Positions 46,341-53,242 of a DNA stretch of 53,242 nucleotides are shown one piece after another; position 1 is the first letter of the stretch; every line of letters starts with the position of its first letter. The DNA is from Brevibacillus laterosporus. Its GTDB lineage: Bacteria > Bacillota > Bacilli > Brevibacillales > Brevibacillaceae. Both the position numbers and the translations under genes were made by a program. Below the pieces are notes generated by a model that had not been told where the DNA came from, searched no databases, and saw only the letters and a list, made by a program, of their open reading frames with translations. The stretch is taken from assembly GCF_030489605.1 (NCBI RefSeq), contig NZ_JAUKFY010000027.1, positions 1 to 53,242 of the forward strand, given 5' to 3'.

Positions 46341-47466
46341 CGGTTTCCCTCCTCTCCACATTTTTTAAGAGCTCTTTGGCGCGCTGATAGGACAGGTAGA
46401 ACGTTTGTATTTCGCAATCCTTAGCTTGTTGGAAAATAGCTCGCCCTGGTATGTCAGGCAGATCGGATGATTTGTCGTTGTCTAGAATGATGCGAGACTG
46501 AATGCTGTCTCTGGTCCGAAATGCTATTGTTGTGGCCACATTAGTTTTTATGATGCCATCGATAATATCAGCGCTAGGACGTTGAGTGGAAAGAATTATC
46601 GTGACACCAGCAGCTCTCCCTTTGGCTGAGATGGAAGTTAGTTTTTCCTTAATGGCTGCTTTTACCTCTTTATGTGGGTCACCTCGGTCAGCGACTCTGA
46701 AGTCTGACAGCTCATCGATAACTAGGATTATTCGTTTCCCCCGCCATTCTTGAATCTCATTACTGGCCATCCATTTGAGGCGTTGAATCATATCTTGTTC
46801 GACTGTATCCAACACCTGGTATACCTCATATAAACTGGTTGCAAATCCTTTGACATGTTCAAAGTTACGGAAAAGCCCCAACTCTACCCCACCCTTTAAA
46901 TCACAAAGATACATATCTGGCTTAGGCCCTAGTGATAAAGATGTCAGAACAGATCGAAGGAATACACTCTTTCCGCCACCACTTATGCCAGCGTTCAGCA
47001 GATGCGGGTATGGTCCAGAAAAATCATAATAGACCGTCTCCCCTCTTCGATCTACTCCAATAGGAATCCGCCAGCTTCGAGACTTCTCATAGGTATATTC
47101 GATTTTTTTAGGAAGTCCCTTATTGTAAATCTCCATAACAAATCCTGTGGTATGTGAATACTCAAAACTGACATCATGCCCTAGGGCTTCTGCAAAGGCT
47201 TCCTGATGCTTTATAACCTCTTTTGTTGTAATCCCCTTCGGTAGATATAAACGCACTTGTACACCCCATGAGCGCCTCTGACAAGCCGTTATTTTAGGTA
47301 AATGAACGTACTCCCCTACTTTCACCAAAATTCCTCGCCTTCTGCACACTCTTAATATTTTGTCCTCAATGCTATTTACTCCCTGAAATATTGTGGCTAC
47401 TCCAGCAATTGAGGCAATTCCCAAAGCAAAAGCTACTGTTGATGAAACAGTAAAAATAGGTATAAT
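46279..47466 (-). CDS. FtsK/SpoIIIE-like DNA translocase
   Basis: About 395 residues. Starting at ATT 47466, an N-terminal hydrophobic stretch (PIFTVSSTVAFALGIASIAG) precedes a RecA-like motor with Walker A GISGGGKSV and Walker B IILVIDELSD. No gamma domain at the end; a lone gamma protein lies at 21336-21581. The ordinary start TTG 47424 has no ribosome site, whereas GGAGG lies 5 bases before ATT 47466; the longer form also restores the membrane segment. Could pump plasmid DNA in segregation or transfer. Confidence 0.8.
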   Translation of the reverse strand: MIPIFTVSSTVAFALGIASIAGVATIFQGVNSIEDKILRVCRRRGILVKVGEYVHLPKITACQRRSWGVQVRLYLPKGITTKEVIKHQEAFAEALGHDVSFEYSHTTGFVMEIYNKGLPKKIEYTYEKSRSWRIPIGVDRRGETVYYDFSGPYPHLLNAGISGGGKSVFLRSVLTSLSLGPKPDMYLCDLKGGVELGLFRNFEHVKGFATSLYEVYQVLDTVEQDMIQRLKWMASNEIQEWRGKRIILVIDELSDFRVADRGDPHKEVKAAIKEKLTSISAKGRAAGVTIILSTQRPSADIIDGIIKTNVATTIAFRTRDSIQSRIILDNDKSSDLPDIPGRAIFQQAKDCEIQTFYLSYQRAKELLKNVERRETDERSNHQETISLDADTIVLG

Positions 47467-47575
47467 AAAAACCTCCTAACTACGTAGTAGTATTTCAACT
47501 AAAAAGAATACTGTTGAACAAGCAATAAATCAGATATATCAAGGATTCTTACAACTTCTTTAATTGTTCTTTTGG

Positions 47576-47609
47576 AGAACATTCTTTGGAATATTCTTTG
47601 GTATGTTCT
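47576..47609. promoter_or_regulatory. Operator candidate between ftsK-like and XRE genes
   Basis: Outer arms AGAACAT and ATGTTCT; inside, two direct copies of ATTCTTTGG 12 bases apart. Lies between two divergent genes, one of which is an XRE regulator. Confidence 0.5.
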
Positions 47610-47710
47610 AATTGAATGCCGTATGGATTGTCCAAAATGCTACTTTTTTGTAACAAATATGTTTGTATTTTTAAATTCTTGTCCATGCTGATGGATGAGG
47701 TGATTATGAA

Positions 47711-47935
47711 ATGTTTGGCTTAGGTAAGAAACGTTCCCGCCTTGGAAAATGGTTAGATCATAGAGGAATTACTCAACAATGGTTAGCTCGTGAAACAAAT
47801 TTAAATAGAGCAACGATATCGAGGATTGCGTCAGAGGATGAGTACACACCTAATTTGAAAACAATACAAAAAATACTCCAAACATTACGTAAGGTGGACC
47901 CAAAAGTAAAACAAACTGACTTTTGGGAAATGTAA
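47711..47935 (+). CDS. XRE-family regulator
   Basis: 74 residues. GITQQWLARETNLNRATISR is the HTH; a polar tail follows (VDPKVKQTDFWEM). Divergent from the FtsK-like gene and probably represses it. Confidence 0.75.
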   Translation: MFGLGKKRSRLGKWLDHRGITQQWLARETNLNRATISRIASEDEYTPNLKTIQKILQTLRKVDPKVKQTDFWEM

Positions 47936-48319
47936 CTTTTGTATAAGACTTTAGGAGAAAAGTTTTGGTTAATACTTTAGCAATGACTAAGCGACCTAAG
48001 CTAAAATCGTATTCTAAAACAACATAAGAATGTTGCTATTACAGTGTTTTTCGGCTGTTTTCTAATCAGCAATAAGTCAACGGTTAAACGTTACTAAATA
48101 GGTTTTTCAGTAGCAAAAAACGGTAAATTCACTTTTGGACTACCGTTTTTTGCTTTTATCTTTTTTTCTTTCCGTCATTATATTGGATATATATGTTAAA
48201 ATAGATATTATTAAAGTGCTCACTTTAATTGACGACACAGAAAAAAGACAAGTTGTGTTATGCATAATGCAATAATCACAAGGAGGGTTTCACATATTGA
48301 AATAAAGGAGATGTATGCC
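47936..48319. other. Intergenic region
   Basis: No gene seen. A long hairpin at 48112-48154 (AGCAAAAAACGGTA / TACCGTTTTTTGCT) followed by TTTATC is probably a terminator for the XRE gene. Confidence 0.5.
48112..48160 (+). terminator. Terminator hairpin
   Basis: Fourteen-bp arms AGCAAAAAACGGTA and TACCGTTTTTTGCT with a T-rich tail. Confidence 0.6.
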
Positions 48320-48784
48320 TTGAAAAAAATTTATATCCTTATTTTCTCTCTCATCGGAATTTTTGCACTCAGTACCCTTATTTATTTTCCAGGATTAAAA
48401 GTAAAGTCATTTGACGAACTTGGTTGGTTCAATAAAGAAAAGATCACTTATCTGAGTATCAAAAAAAATAATGATAATGAATACGTAGAACTAACTACCG
48501 AAGATATTCAAAAAGTACTAAATGATTTCTCTAAAATGGAACTTCGAAAAATAAAGAGAGAATCTGATGCTTTTGATTCTGCTTCGAAAAATGTAAATGA
48601 AGAATCCCCTAAATACGTTATTGATCTTAAAGAAAATAACCAGGACATTGGCACAATATATCTTAATGACACCAACTATATAAAGTTCTATCAGAATACC
48701 AAGGAAGAGGTCGACATATATAAAATTGTAAATAACCCAGCCCTAGAGATTCACGCTGTTTTCGAATCTGCTAGAAATAAATGA
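48320..48784 (+). CDS. Membrane-anchored or secreted hypothetical protein
   Basis: 154 residues from TTG 48320, 9 bases after AAAGGAG. N-terminal KKIYILIFSLIGIFALSTLI is a signal anchor or uncleaved signal; the rest is soluble and charged (LSIKKNNDNEYVELTTEDIQ). No family recognised. AT-rich; likely lysogenic cargo. Confidence 0.65.
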   Translation: MKKIYILIFSLIGIFALSTLIYFPGLKVKSFDELGWFNKEKITYLSIKKNNDNEYVELTTEDIQKVLNDFSKMELRKIKRESDAFDSASKNVNEESPKYVIDLKENNQDIGTIYLNDTNYIKFYQNTKEEVDIYKIVNNPALEIHAVFESARNK

Positions 48785-48799
48785 CCTATCTTCCACATA

Positions 48800-48845
48800 A
48801 AAAAGGGGGATGTTCGGTTAAACTTCCGAACATCCCCCTTTTTAA
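48800..48845. terminator. Strong bidirectional terminator
   Basis: GGGGGATGTTCGG, 8-base loop, CCGAACATCCCCC, with A tract on the left and T tract on the right. Confidence 0.9.
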
Positions 48846-48846
48846 A

Positions 48847-49284
48847 TTACATCTCTATCCAGCCGCTCTTACCGTACAAGCGAGTAACTAATCCCTTGCC
48901 GGTAATGAGGCGAATGTCGTCATAGTCCATAAACGGGAATTCGATCTCAAGCTTTGTGTATTGCGGATTATCTCTCATGAAACGACGAGTTCTATGCAAG
49001 TCTCTAACTGCTTTCTCGATATTATTTTCAAGATCTCCCCGCAAATTTGTTGATAAAGATGTAACCAAACTAACAATACCTACCGCGATGGCAGCCGGTC
49101 GAATTAGATTGAACACAGTGCCAGCGATAGCAGTTCCAAGAGAAATATTAGATGCCAGTTTATTATCATCCATCTGGATTACACCATATTCCAGGACAGC
49201 CTCCATGGTTTCAGCAAGATCGTCAAGTTGCCTTTCGTTTACAATAATCGTATCTGAGTATTGTTTGAGTTTTGTTCGTGCCAT
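48847..49284 (-). CDS. Hypothetical protein near the partition locus
   Basis: 145 residues, TTGGAGG before the ATG. A helical head (DTIIVNERQLDDLAETMEAV), a hydrophobic glycine/alanine stretch (LGTAIAGTVFNLIRPAAIAV) that may be one membrane segment, and a charged tail. Not recognised. Confidence 0.55.
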   Translation of the reverse strand: MARTKLKQYSDTIIVNERQLDDLAETMEAVLEYGVIQMDDNKLASNISLGTAIAGTVFNLIRPAAIAVGIVSLVTSLSTNLRGDLENNIEKAVRDLHRTRRFMRDNPQYTKLEIEFPFMDYDDIRLITGKGLVTRLYGKSGWIEM

Positions 49285-49308
49285 AATTTATCTTCCTCCA
49301 AAAATATA

Positions 49309-49358
49309 GTAACAAGTAATTAAACAAGTAATTTCCCGCGCGGTAATTAACCTGTTAC
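49309..49358. promoter_or_regulatory. GTAAC/GTTAC pair upstream of 48847-49284 gene
   Basis: TAGTAACA on the left and TGTTACTA on the right form 8-bp arms, with AATTA motifs inside. Same GTTAC unit as the arrays at 45653 and 50633. Confidence 0.5.
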
Positions 49359-49430
49359 TAATAGAGGAGAAATTTAGCAAAAAAAAACAACCATTTTCTT
49401 AATGAATTATAACCTTGATTTCCTTCTTAT

Positions 49431-49482
49431 AAAAACGAAAGAACGGTAAAACCTAAGTTAAGTCTACCGTTCTTTCGTTTTT
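49431..49482 (-). terminator. Terminator of the tubY-like gene
   Basis: AAAACGAAAGAACGGTA and TACCGTTCTTTCGTTTT, 17-bp arms with A/T flanks; the stop codon is within the stem. Confidence 0.8.
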
Positions 49483-50351
49483 GCCATCTCGTTGGCCAGA
49501 TTATCTTCAATATATCGTTGTATGAAAAGCTCCCGTTTACCTAGATCCTCTTCTTTGCCGAAAAGTCCTTTCTTGCGGTATCTTTCCCCTTCAGGCAGCC
49601 GATTCCATTCATCCTGGGCCTGTTTCTTGAGGCGATTAGTCACTTCTAACTCGGCCATACGTAGATCAAATTGAACGGCACGGATCATGTCTCGCATCTC
49701 AGCTTCGTTGTTAGCACTTGAAGCAATTTCATCAATTGCGCTACGCAACTCCCCTACTTGTTTTATGCTATCCTTCAACTTTTCCAAATCGTTTTGGCTT
49801 TTATGGATTTTCTCTTCCATATCCTTTTTTATCTGATTAGGTACATCTTTTAGCTGTTGCTTCATTTGCTCAAGTTCTATGTTTGTCCTACGTGTAGTCT
49901 CAGGTAGCCCCATGAGTTGACTCTTGATTTGCATCAGTTCTTGTCGGGTTTCCAGAAGCTCCTGTGTTATCTCTCGGTTCGTCTGAATTACCTCTTGGTA
50001 TGACATGGCCATTCCCTTAAAGAATTCCATAAACTGTTCTGGATCATCTGGATAAGACAAACTCATCTTACGTTTTTCAAACGTTTCCAAGTCTATCTGT
50101 ACTCGGCCCGCAAACTCCTCTACTACCTGTTTAGCAGCAGTTTCTACCCGCATTCTATTTTCTTGTCTCAATTCCATGAAACGTTTTATAGCCTCAATAT
50201 CAATATCACGATAGGCTCTTGCTCCCCTATCATCCAATAAATATTGATACCCCTCTGCTTCTAGAGCCTCAGACCAGCGATAAACTGTTGTTGATGTTGT
50301 TTCGAACATCTCAGCTAACTGAGCTGTGTAATATGTTTTCATATTATGCAT
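49464..50351 (-). CDS. tubY: TubY-like MerR-type regulator with coiled coil
   Basis: 295 residues. N-terminal MerR-like HTH (YTAQLAEMFETTSTTVYRWS), a long central coiled coil (ELLETRQELMQIKSQLMGLP, QLKDVPNQIKKDMEEKIHKS), and a basic charged tail. This plan, and the position divergent from tubR-tubZ, match TubY of phage/plasmid tubulin partition systems, which modulates TubZ filaments. Confidence 0.65.
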   Translation of the reverse strand: MHNMKTYYTAQLAEMFETTSTTVYRWSEALEAEGYQYLLDDRGARAYRDIDIEAIKRFMELRQENRMRVETAAKQVVEEFAGRVQIDLETFEKRKMSLSYPDDPEQFMEFFKGMAMSYQEVIQTNREITQELLETRQELMQIKSQLMGLPETTRRTNIELEQMKQQLKDVPNQIKKDMEEKIHKSQNDLEKLKDSIKQVGELRSAIDEIASSANNEAEMRDMIRAVQFDLRMAELEVTNRLKKQAQDEWNRLPEGERYRKKGLFGKEEDLGKRELFIQRYIEDNLANEMAKTKER

Positions 50352-50630
50352 TTAACAATTCTTCCTCCTTTCTTTTGTAATAGTACGTTAAGTTATGTAA
50401 GTCAAAAAAACTTAGTGTGGATGGGTATTACAATCCTATTTAGCATTATAACAAAGCTAAAGTATATATAGTTGAATAAAAGAAATGATTGTATTAAAAG
50501 TTAACAGAAGTTTGTTGTTAAAGGCTTGTGAACGAACTTTGTAAGCTTGCGTTAATTGGTGTGGAACGGTCTTACAAAGAAAATCTTGCCAAAAATATGG
50601 ATAGTATTGTATGATCTAGACAAGATACTT
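50352..50630. other. Intergenic region between tubY-like and tubR
   Basis: AT-rich, no ORF. Probably holds the divergent promoters of tubY and tubRZ; I see no clear consensus promoter. Confidence 0.45.
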
Positions 50631-50632
50631 GT

Positions 50633-50673
50633 GTAACACAATAACGTTACACGAATGGGTTACACAATGTAAC
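50633..50673. repeat. tubC-like centromere / TubR operator repeats
   Basis: Alternating GTAAC (50633), GTTAC (50646), GTTAC (50659) and GTAAC (50669), mostly as TGTAACA/GTTACAC units, 13, 13 and 10 bases apart. Located just upstream of tubR, the usual position of tubC. Confidence 0.7.
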
Positions 50674-50721
50674 ATAATAAAAAACATATTTTAATTGCAG
50701 AGTAAGAGGAGGGGAGTACGC

Positions 50722-51105
50722 TTGACTTTCACCGATGATGTAGTCGCATACATTTGTGATAAGGTGTTAAAAGATGCGGCTCTTGATGTATTTTACTTAG
50801 TGACTCTTAATCCGAATGGGATATCAAAAATAGATATCTTAAAAGAATACCAAACTCGGATGGGGTTAGAATTAACACCTAATAAACTTTCCCAAAAATA
50901 CAGATCCACCGTAGAAGAGGGGATAGCAGTTTTATTGGGAACAACTTTTATTGATTACTATCCAGACGGAACTTCTTTCAAATATTTCTTAACTGATAAC
51001 GGAAAATTGGTAATACCTAAGATGGGGAGAATTCTAAAAGAAAAACCAGAGTTGGTGAAGACTAGCAATATCATCGCTAAAGTTATGGAAGGGGAGGCAA
51101 AATAA
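50722..51105 (+). CDS. tubR: TubR-like centromere-binding protein
   Basis: 127 residues from TTG 50722, after AGGAGGGG. Winged-helix protein (LNPNGISKIDILKEYQTRMG, SFKYFLTDNGKLVIPKMGRI) encoded immediately before tubZ with overlapping TAATG. TubR dimers bind tubC repeats and link the plasmid to TubZ filaments, also repressing the operon. Confidence 0.8.
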   Translation: MTFTDDVVAYICDKVLKDAALDVFYLVTLNPNGISKIDILKEYQTRMGLELTPNKLSQKYRSTVEEGIAVLLGTTFIDYYPDGTSFKYFLTDNGKLVIPKMGRILKEKPELVKTSNIIAKVMEGEAK

Positions 51106-52463
51106 TGAGTAAGATTACAATTGATAATGTATGGGATTTGGAAAGTTTTGTAAAACAGAAGGGGGCCGATCTTGGAATTAAGTTTGGTTTTATCGGGATT
51201 GGCCAAGGTGGCGGAAAAATTGTAGATACTTTTGCTGGCATCCGTAATCCTATTAATAACGAACCAGCATATCCGGTTCTATGTCTTAACACCAATATGG
51301 GTGATTTAAAATCCTTAAAGAATGTAGATAAAAACAACCGCGTGTCATTAAAAGGGAAAGAATTTGAACGTGGTGCTGGCATGGATCCAAGTAAGGGAAA
51401 GTTAGCTGTACAAGCGAATGGTCAAATTGTATTTAATGAAATTAATCGAGTTTTGAAAGATGTTGATGTAATCGTAGTGGCTGCTTCTTTAGGTGGAGGG
51501 ACTGGTACAGGAGCTATAAATATGGTTATTGACGTAGTGGCGGACTTCGTAGGAAAGCCCGTTATGGCTATTGTATCACTACCAAATCCGCACATTGACG
51601 AGAATCTTAATGCATACTATGCGCTTAAAGAACTTACGCCTAAACTCCAAGAAGTGAGAACCGATAAGAAGGGAAATACTTATCGAGTTTTAGAGAACCT
51701 TACGATTATTGATAACAAAAAACTAATTGAAGATCACCTAGCTGATACTGATTTGGATAGTAGTATCTCATGGGACCAATATTCCAATTACAAGGTTGCA
51801 AGTATCCTCCATGAATGGAATGTATCAACAACGCTAGAATCTGATAAAACATTAGACGCAGAAGATTTTAAAAACAAATTATTATGCACCGGCGGTGTCC
51901 TCACTTACGCGAAAAAGCGAATCAACTTGCAAGAAAATGTTTTGAAGAGCGAGAATGATTTGATTAACGAAATCGTATCCACATATCGCGAGAAAAACGT
52001 ACTTGCGAATGGGTTTAATTATTCGAAAGATGCTCGCGCATTTGGCCTACATGTTGTTATGCCAAAAAGTAAAGAAGAGTTGTTAAATATAAATACATTA
52101 GAAAAAATCAATAAGCGTATTAAGGAAGAGCTACCTGGTGTCCCTGTGTATTATGGTAAATCTACATGGGATTCTAAGCATGCGCTTGTGTACACTTTAG
52201 TAAGCTTACAAGGATTGCCCGAACGAGCAAGAAGATTGGAAGAAGAATCACAACAATTAGTCAAGGAGCAACAAGAACGTGAGAGTAAATCATCTGGTTT
52301 TGATCTCGGTGGTGAACTGAGTTTACCAAATCCGTTCAAAACTACTACTACGAGATCAAGAAGTGTTTCGGATGCCCCTGCGAACCCGTTTGCTTCTCGC
52401 GATGAAGTAGCTAGCACCACAGATGATGACGAACCTTTTAATCCATTTCTCATTAAAAAGTAA
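51105..52463 (+). CDS. tubZ: TubZ tubulin-like partition GTPase
   Basis: 452 residues. Tubulin/FtsZ motifs: GIGQGGGK near 31-38 and the G-box GGGTGTG at 130-136, followed by the long C-terminal helix region. The C-terminal tail is disordered and carries three NPF triplets (LPNPFK, ANPFAS, FNPFLIKK). It forms treadmilling filaments that move the episome. The catalytic T7-like segment appears intact. Confidence 0.93.
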   Translation: MSKITIDNVWDLESFVKQKGADLGIKFGFIGIGQGGGKIVDTFAGIRNPINNEPAYPVLCLNTNMGDLKSLKNVDKNNRVSLKGKEFERGAGMDPSKGKLAVQANGQIVFNEINRVLKDVDVIVVAASLGGGTGTGAINMVIDVVADFVGKPVMAIVSLPNPHIDENLNAYYALKELTPKLQEVRTDKKGNTYRVLENLTIIDNKKLIEDHLADTDLDSSISWDQYSNYKVASILHEWNVSTTLESDKTLDAEDFKNKLLCTGGVLTYAKKRINLQENVLKSENDLINEIVSTYREKNVLANGFNYSKDARAFGLHVVMPKSKEELLNINTLEKINKRIKEELPGVPVYYGKSTWDSKHALVYTLVSLQGLPERARRLEEESQQLVKEQQERESKSSGFDLGGELSLPNPFKTTTTRSRSVSDAPANPFASRDEVASTTDDDEPFNPFLIKK

Positions 52464-52522
52464 CTAGGGAGAATGAGATAATTCCTCTGGATGTTAGTAG
52501 TGGTTCTTAAACGGAGGTCAAA

Positions 52523-52810
52523 ATGAAAAACCCATATACTGTGTACGTAGTCTTTGCGACTGAATACCAAGGGGAAGAAGTAACTTTCCACAGGTGCTTT
52601 GAAAATGAGTCTGAAGTTGTAAAATATGCATCTGAAATTTCATCAAGCAATAACTCAAACTGCAAAATTACCAAAGTCTTTGCTTTGACGGAAAGTGGTA
52701 AAACTGACGAGATGGAATTGATTTTTAAAGGAAGAATCTTGTTAGTACGAAAGGATTTTGGAGAGAAAGCGTCCAATCCTTTCAAATCTAATCCGTTTAA
52801 GCAAAAATAA
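52523..52810 (+). CDS. Small TubZ-operon protein with NPF tail
   Basis: 95 residues, CGGAGGTCAAA before the ATG. Beta-rich core (NPYTVYVVFATEYQGEEVTF) and a disordered tail ending ASNPFKSNPFKQK with two NPF triplets, the same motif as in the TubZ tail. Last gene before a terminator in the tubRZ unit. Function unknown; a filament-associated factor is the obvious hypothesis. Confidence 0.65.
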   Translation: MKNPYTVYVVFATEYQGEEVTFHRCFENESEVVKYASEISSSNNSNCKITKVFALTESGKTDEMELIFKGRILLVRKDFGEKASNPFKSNPFKQK

Positions 52811-52856
52811 TAGAATAGTATTGTGTAATTGGAAATAATAAACATATTACAACGTG

Positions 52857-52892
52857 AACAGCATTGATAAAAAATCGGTGCTGTTTTTTATA
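52857..52892 (+). terminator. Terminator of the tub operon
   Basis: AACAGCA, 15-base loop, TGCTGTT followed by TTTTTA. Confidence 0.75.
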
Positions 52893-52908
52893 GGGAGGAA
52901 ATAAAAGC

Positions 52909-53163
52909 ATGGATCAACCAATAAAAATTACAAAAATGGATGAAAAGTTATCTGCTTGTTTTGAGGAAGGATTCACAATAATAAGTGACATAACCGTGAG
53001 GCAAGGTGATATAAGAACCGTTATTTTGAGGTGGCCGAACGATAAAGCTAAATATACAGTGTTATTATTGAAAAGTTACAAGTTAGTGGATATCGAGGAA
53101 ATTTCAGAGATCATTCTCTCAAAGAATGATGTTGAAATCCTGTCTGCTTATTTTAATAGCTAA
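52909..53163 (+). CDS. Hypothetical 84-residue protein
   Basis: GGGAGGAAATAAAAGC before the ATG. Small alpha/beta protein (ITVRQGDIRTVILRWPNDKA) of unknown role, just after the tub operon terminator. Confidence 0.55.
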   Translation: MDQPIKITKMDEKLSACFEEGFTIISDITVRQGDIRTVILRWPNDKAKYTVLLLKSYKLVDIEEISEIILSKNDVEILSAYFNS

Positions 53164-53242
53164 TAAGGTACTAGGGTATTTAGTAAATTAAAAGAGTCAA
53201 TGGGTAAAATTCCAGAATACAAAATCCCTCCAACGGTCTAAA

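Overview
The window looks like most of a temperate contractile-tailed phage maintained as a plasmid (a phage-plasmid) of a low-GC Gram-positive host of the order Bacillales. A Brevibacillus/Paenibacillus-type host is my best guess. It rests on strong AGGAGG ribosome sites, frequent TTG/GTG starts, an ArpU-type late regulator, and Agr-like proteins of the Paenibacillaceae kind. The host is an inference; no chromosomal gene is present to settle it. There is no tyrosine integrase. Instead the window carries a plasmid replication initiator with iterons and DnaA boxes, a TubR/TubZ/TubY-type partition module, an FtsK/SpoIIIE-like ATPase and a serine resolvase.

Layout. Positions 1-13945 (minus strand): virion genes in the usual order when read right to left. 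These are small and large terminase, a portal-MuF fusion, a protease-scaffold-capsid fusion, head-tail connectors, tail sheath, tail tube, tail chaperones with a -1 frameshift, and a tape measure protein that runs off the left edge. Positions 13983-19700: a resolvase, a gene-poor stretch, a possible RepL-like winged-helix protein, several very small membrane ORFs, a structured RNA leader and the ArpU late regulator. Positions 19700-34400 (minus): tightly packed early genes. They encode small zinc-ribbon proteins, a lone FtsK-gamma domain, a Dam methylase, a second adenine methylase broken by a nonsense codon, dUTPase, a RuvC-like resolvase, DnaB, a DnaC-like loader, a DnaD-like protein, a replisome organiser fused to HNH, SSB and a RecE/annealing-protein pair.

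Positions 34400-41420 are a decision and communication region: divergent Cro/CI-like genes with palindromic operators; an HTH-TPR (RRNPP) regulator followed by a signal-peptide-bearing pro-peptide; a promoter-linked four-way-junction RNA; an Agr-like operon (LytTR regulator, AgrD-like peptide without cysteine, AgrB, two paralogous membrane proteins without kinase domains); a type I holin-like toxin; and a two-gene split sigma-like pair. Positions 41570-43400 carry a lipoprotein, a small unknown protein and a ZIP-type metal transporter, probably lysogenic cargo. Positions 43440-53242 are the plasmid backbone: rep with in-gene iterons, DnaA boxes, an RHH protein, a GTTAC-repeat array, a replication-relaxation protein, the FtsK-like ATPase, TubY, and the tubC-tubR-tubZ operon with a small partner whose tail repeats an NPF motif also found in TubZ.

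How the parts work together (inference): the plasmid module keeps the prophage as a segregating episome, while the phage replisome genes would serve lytic replication. Two separate peptide-signalling cassettes next to the repressor region suggest the lysis/lysogeny decision, or cargo expression, is tied to population density.
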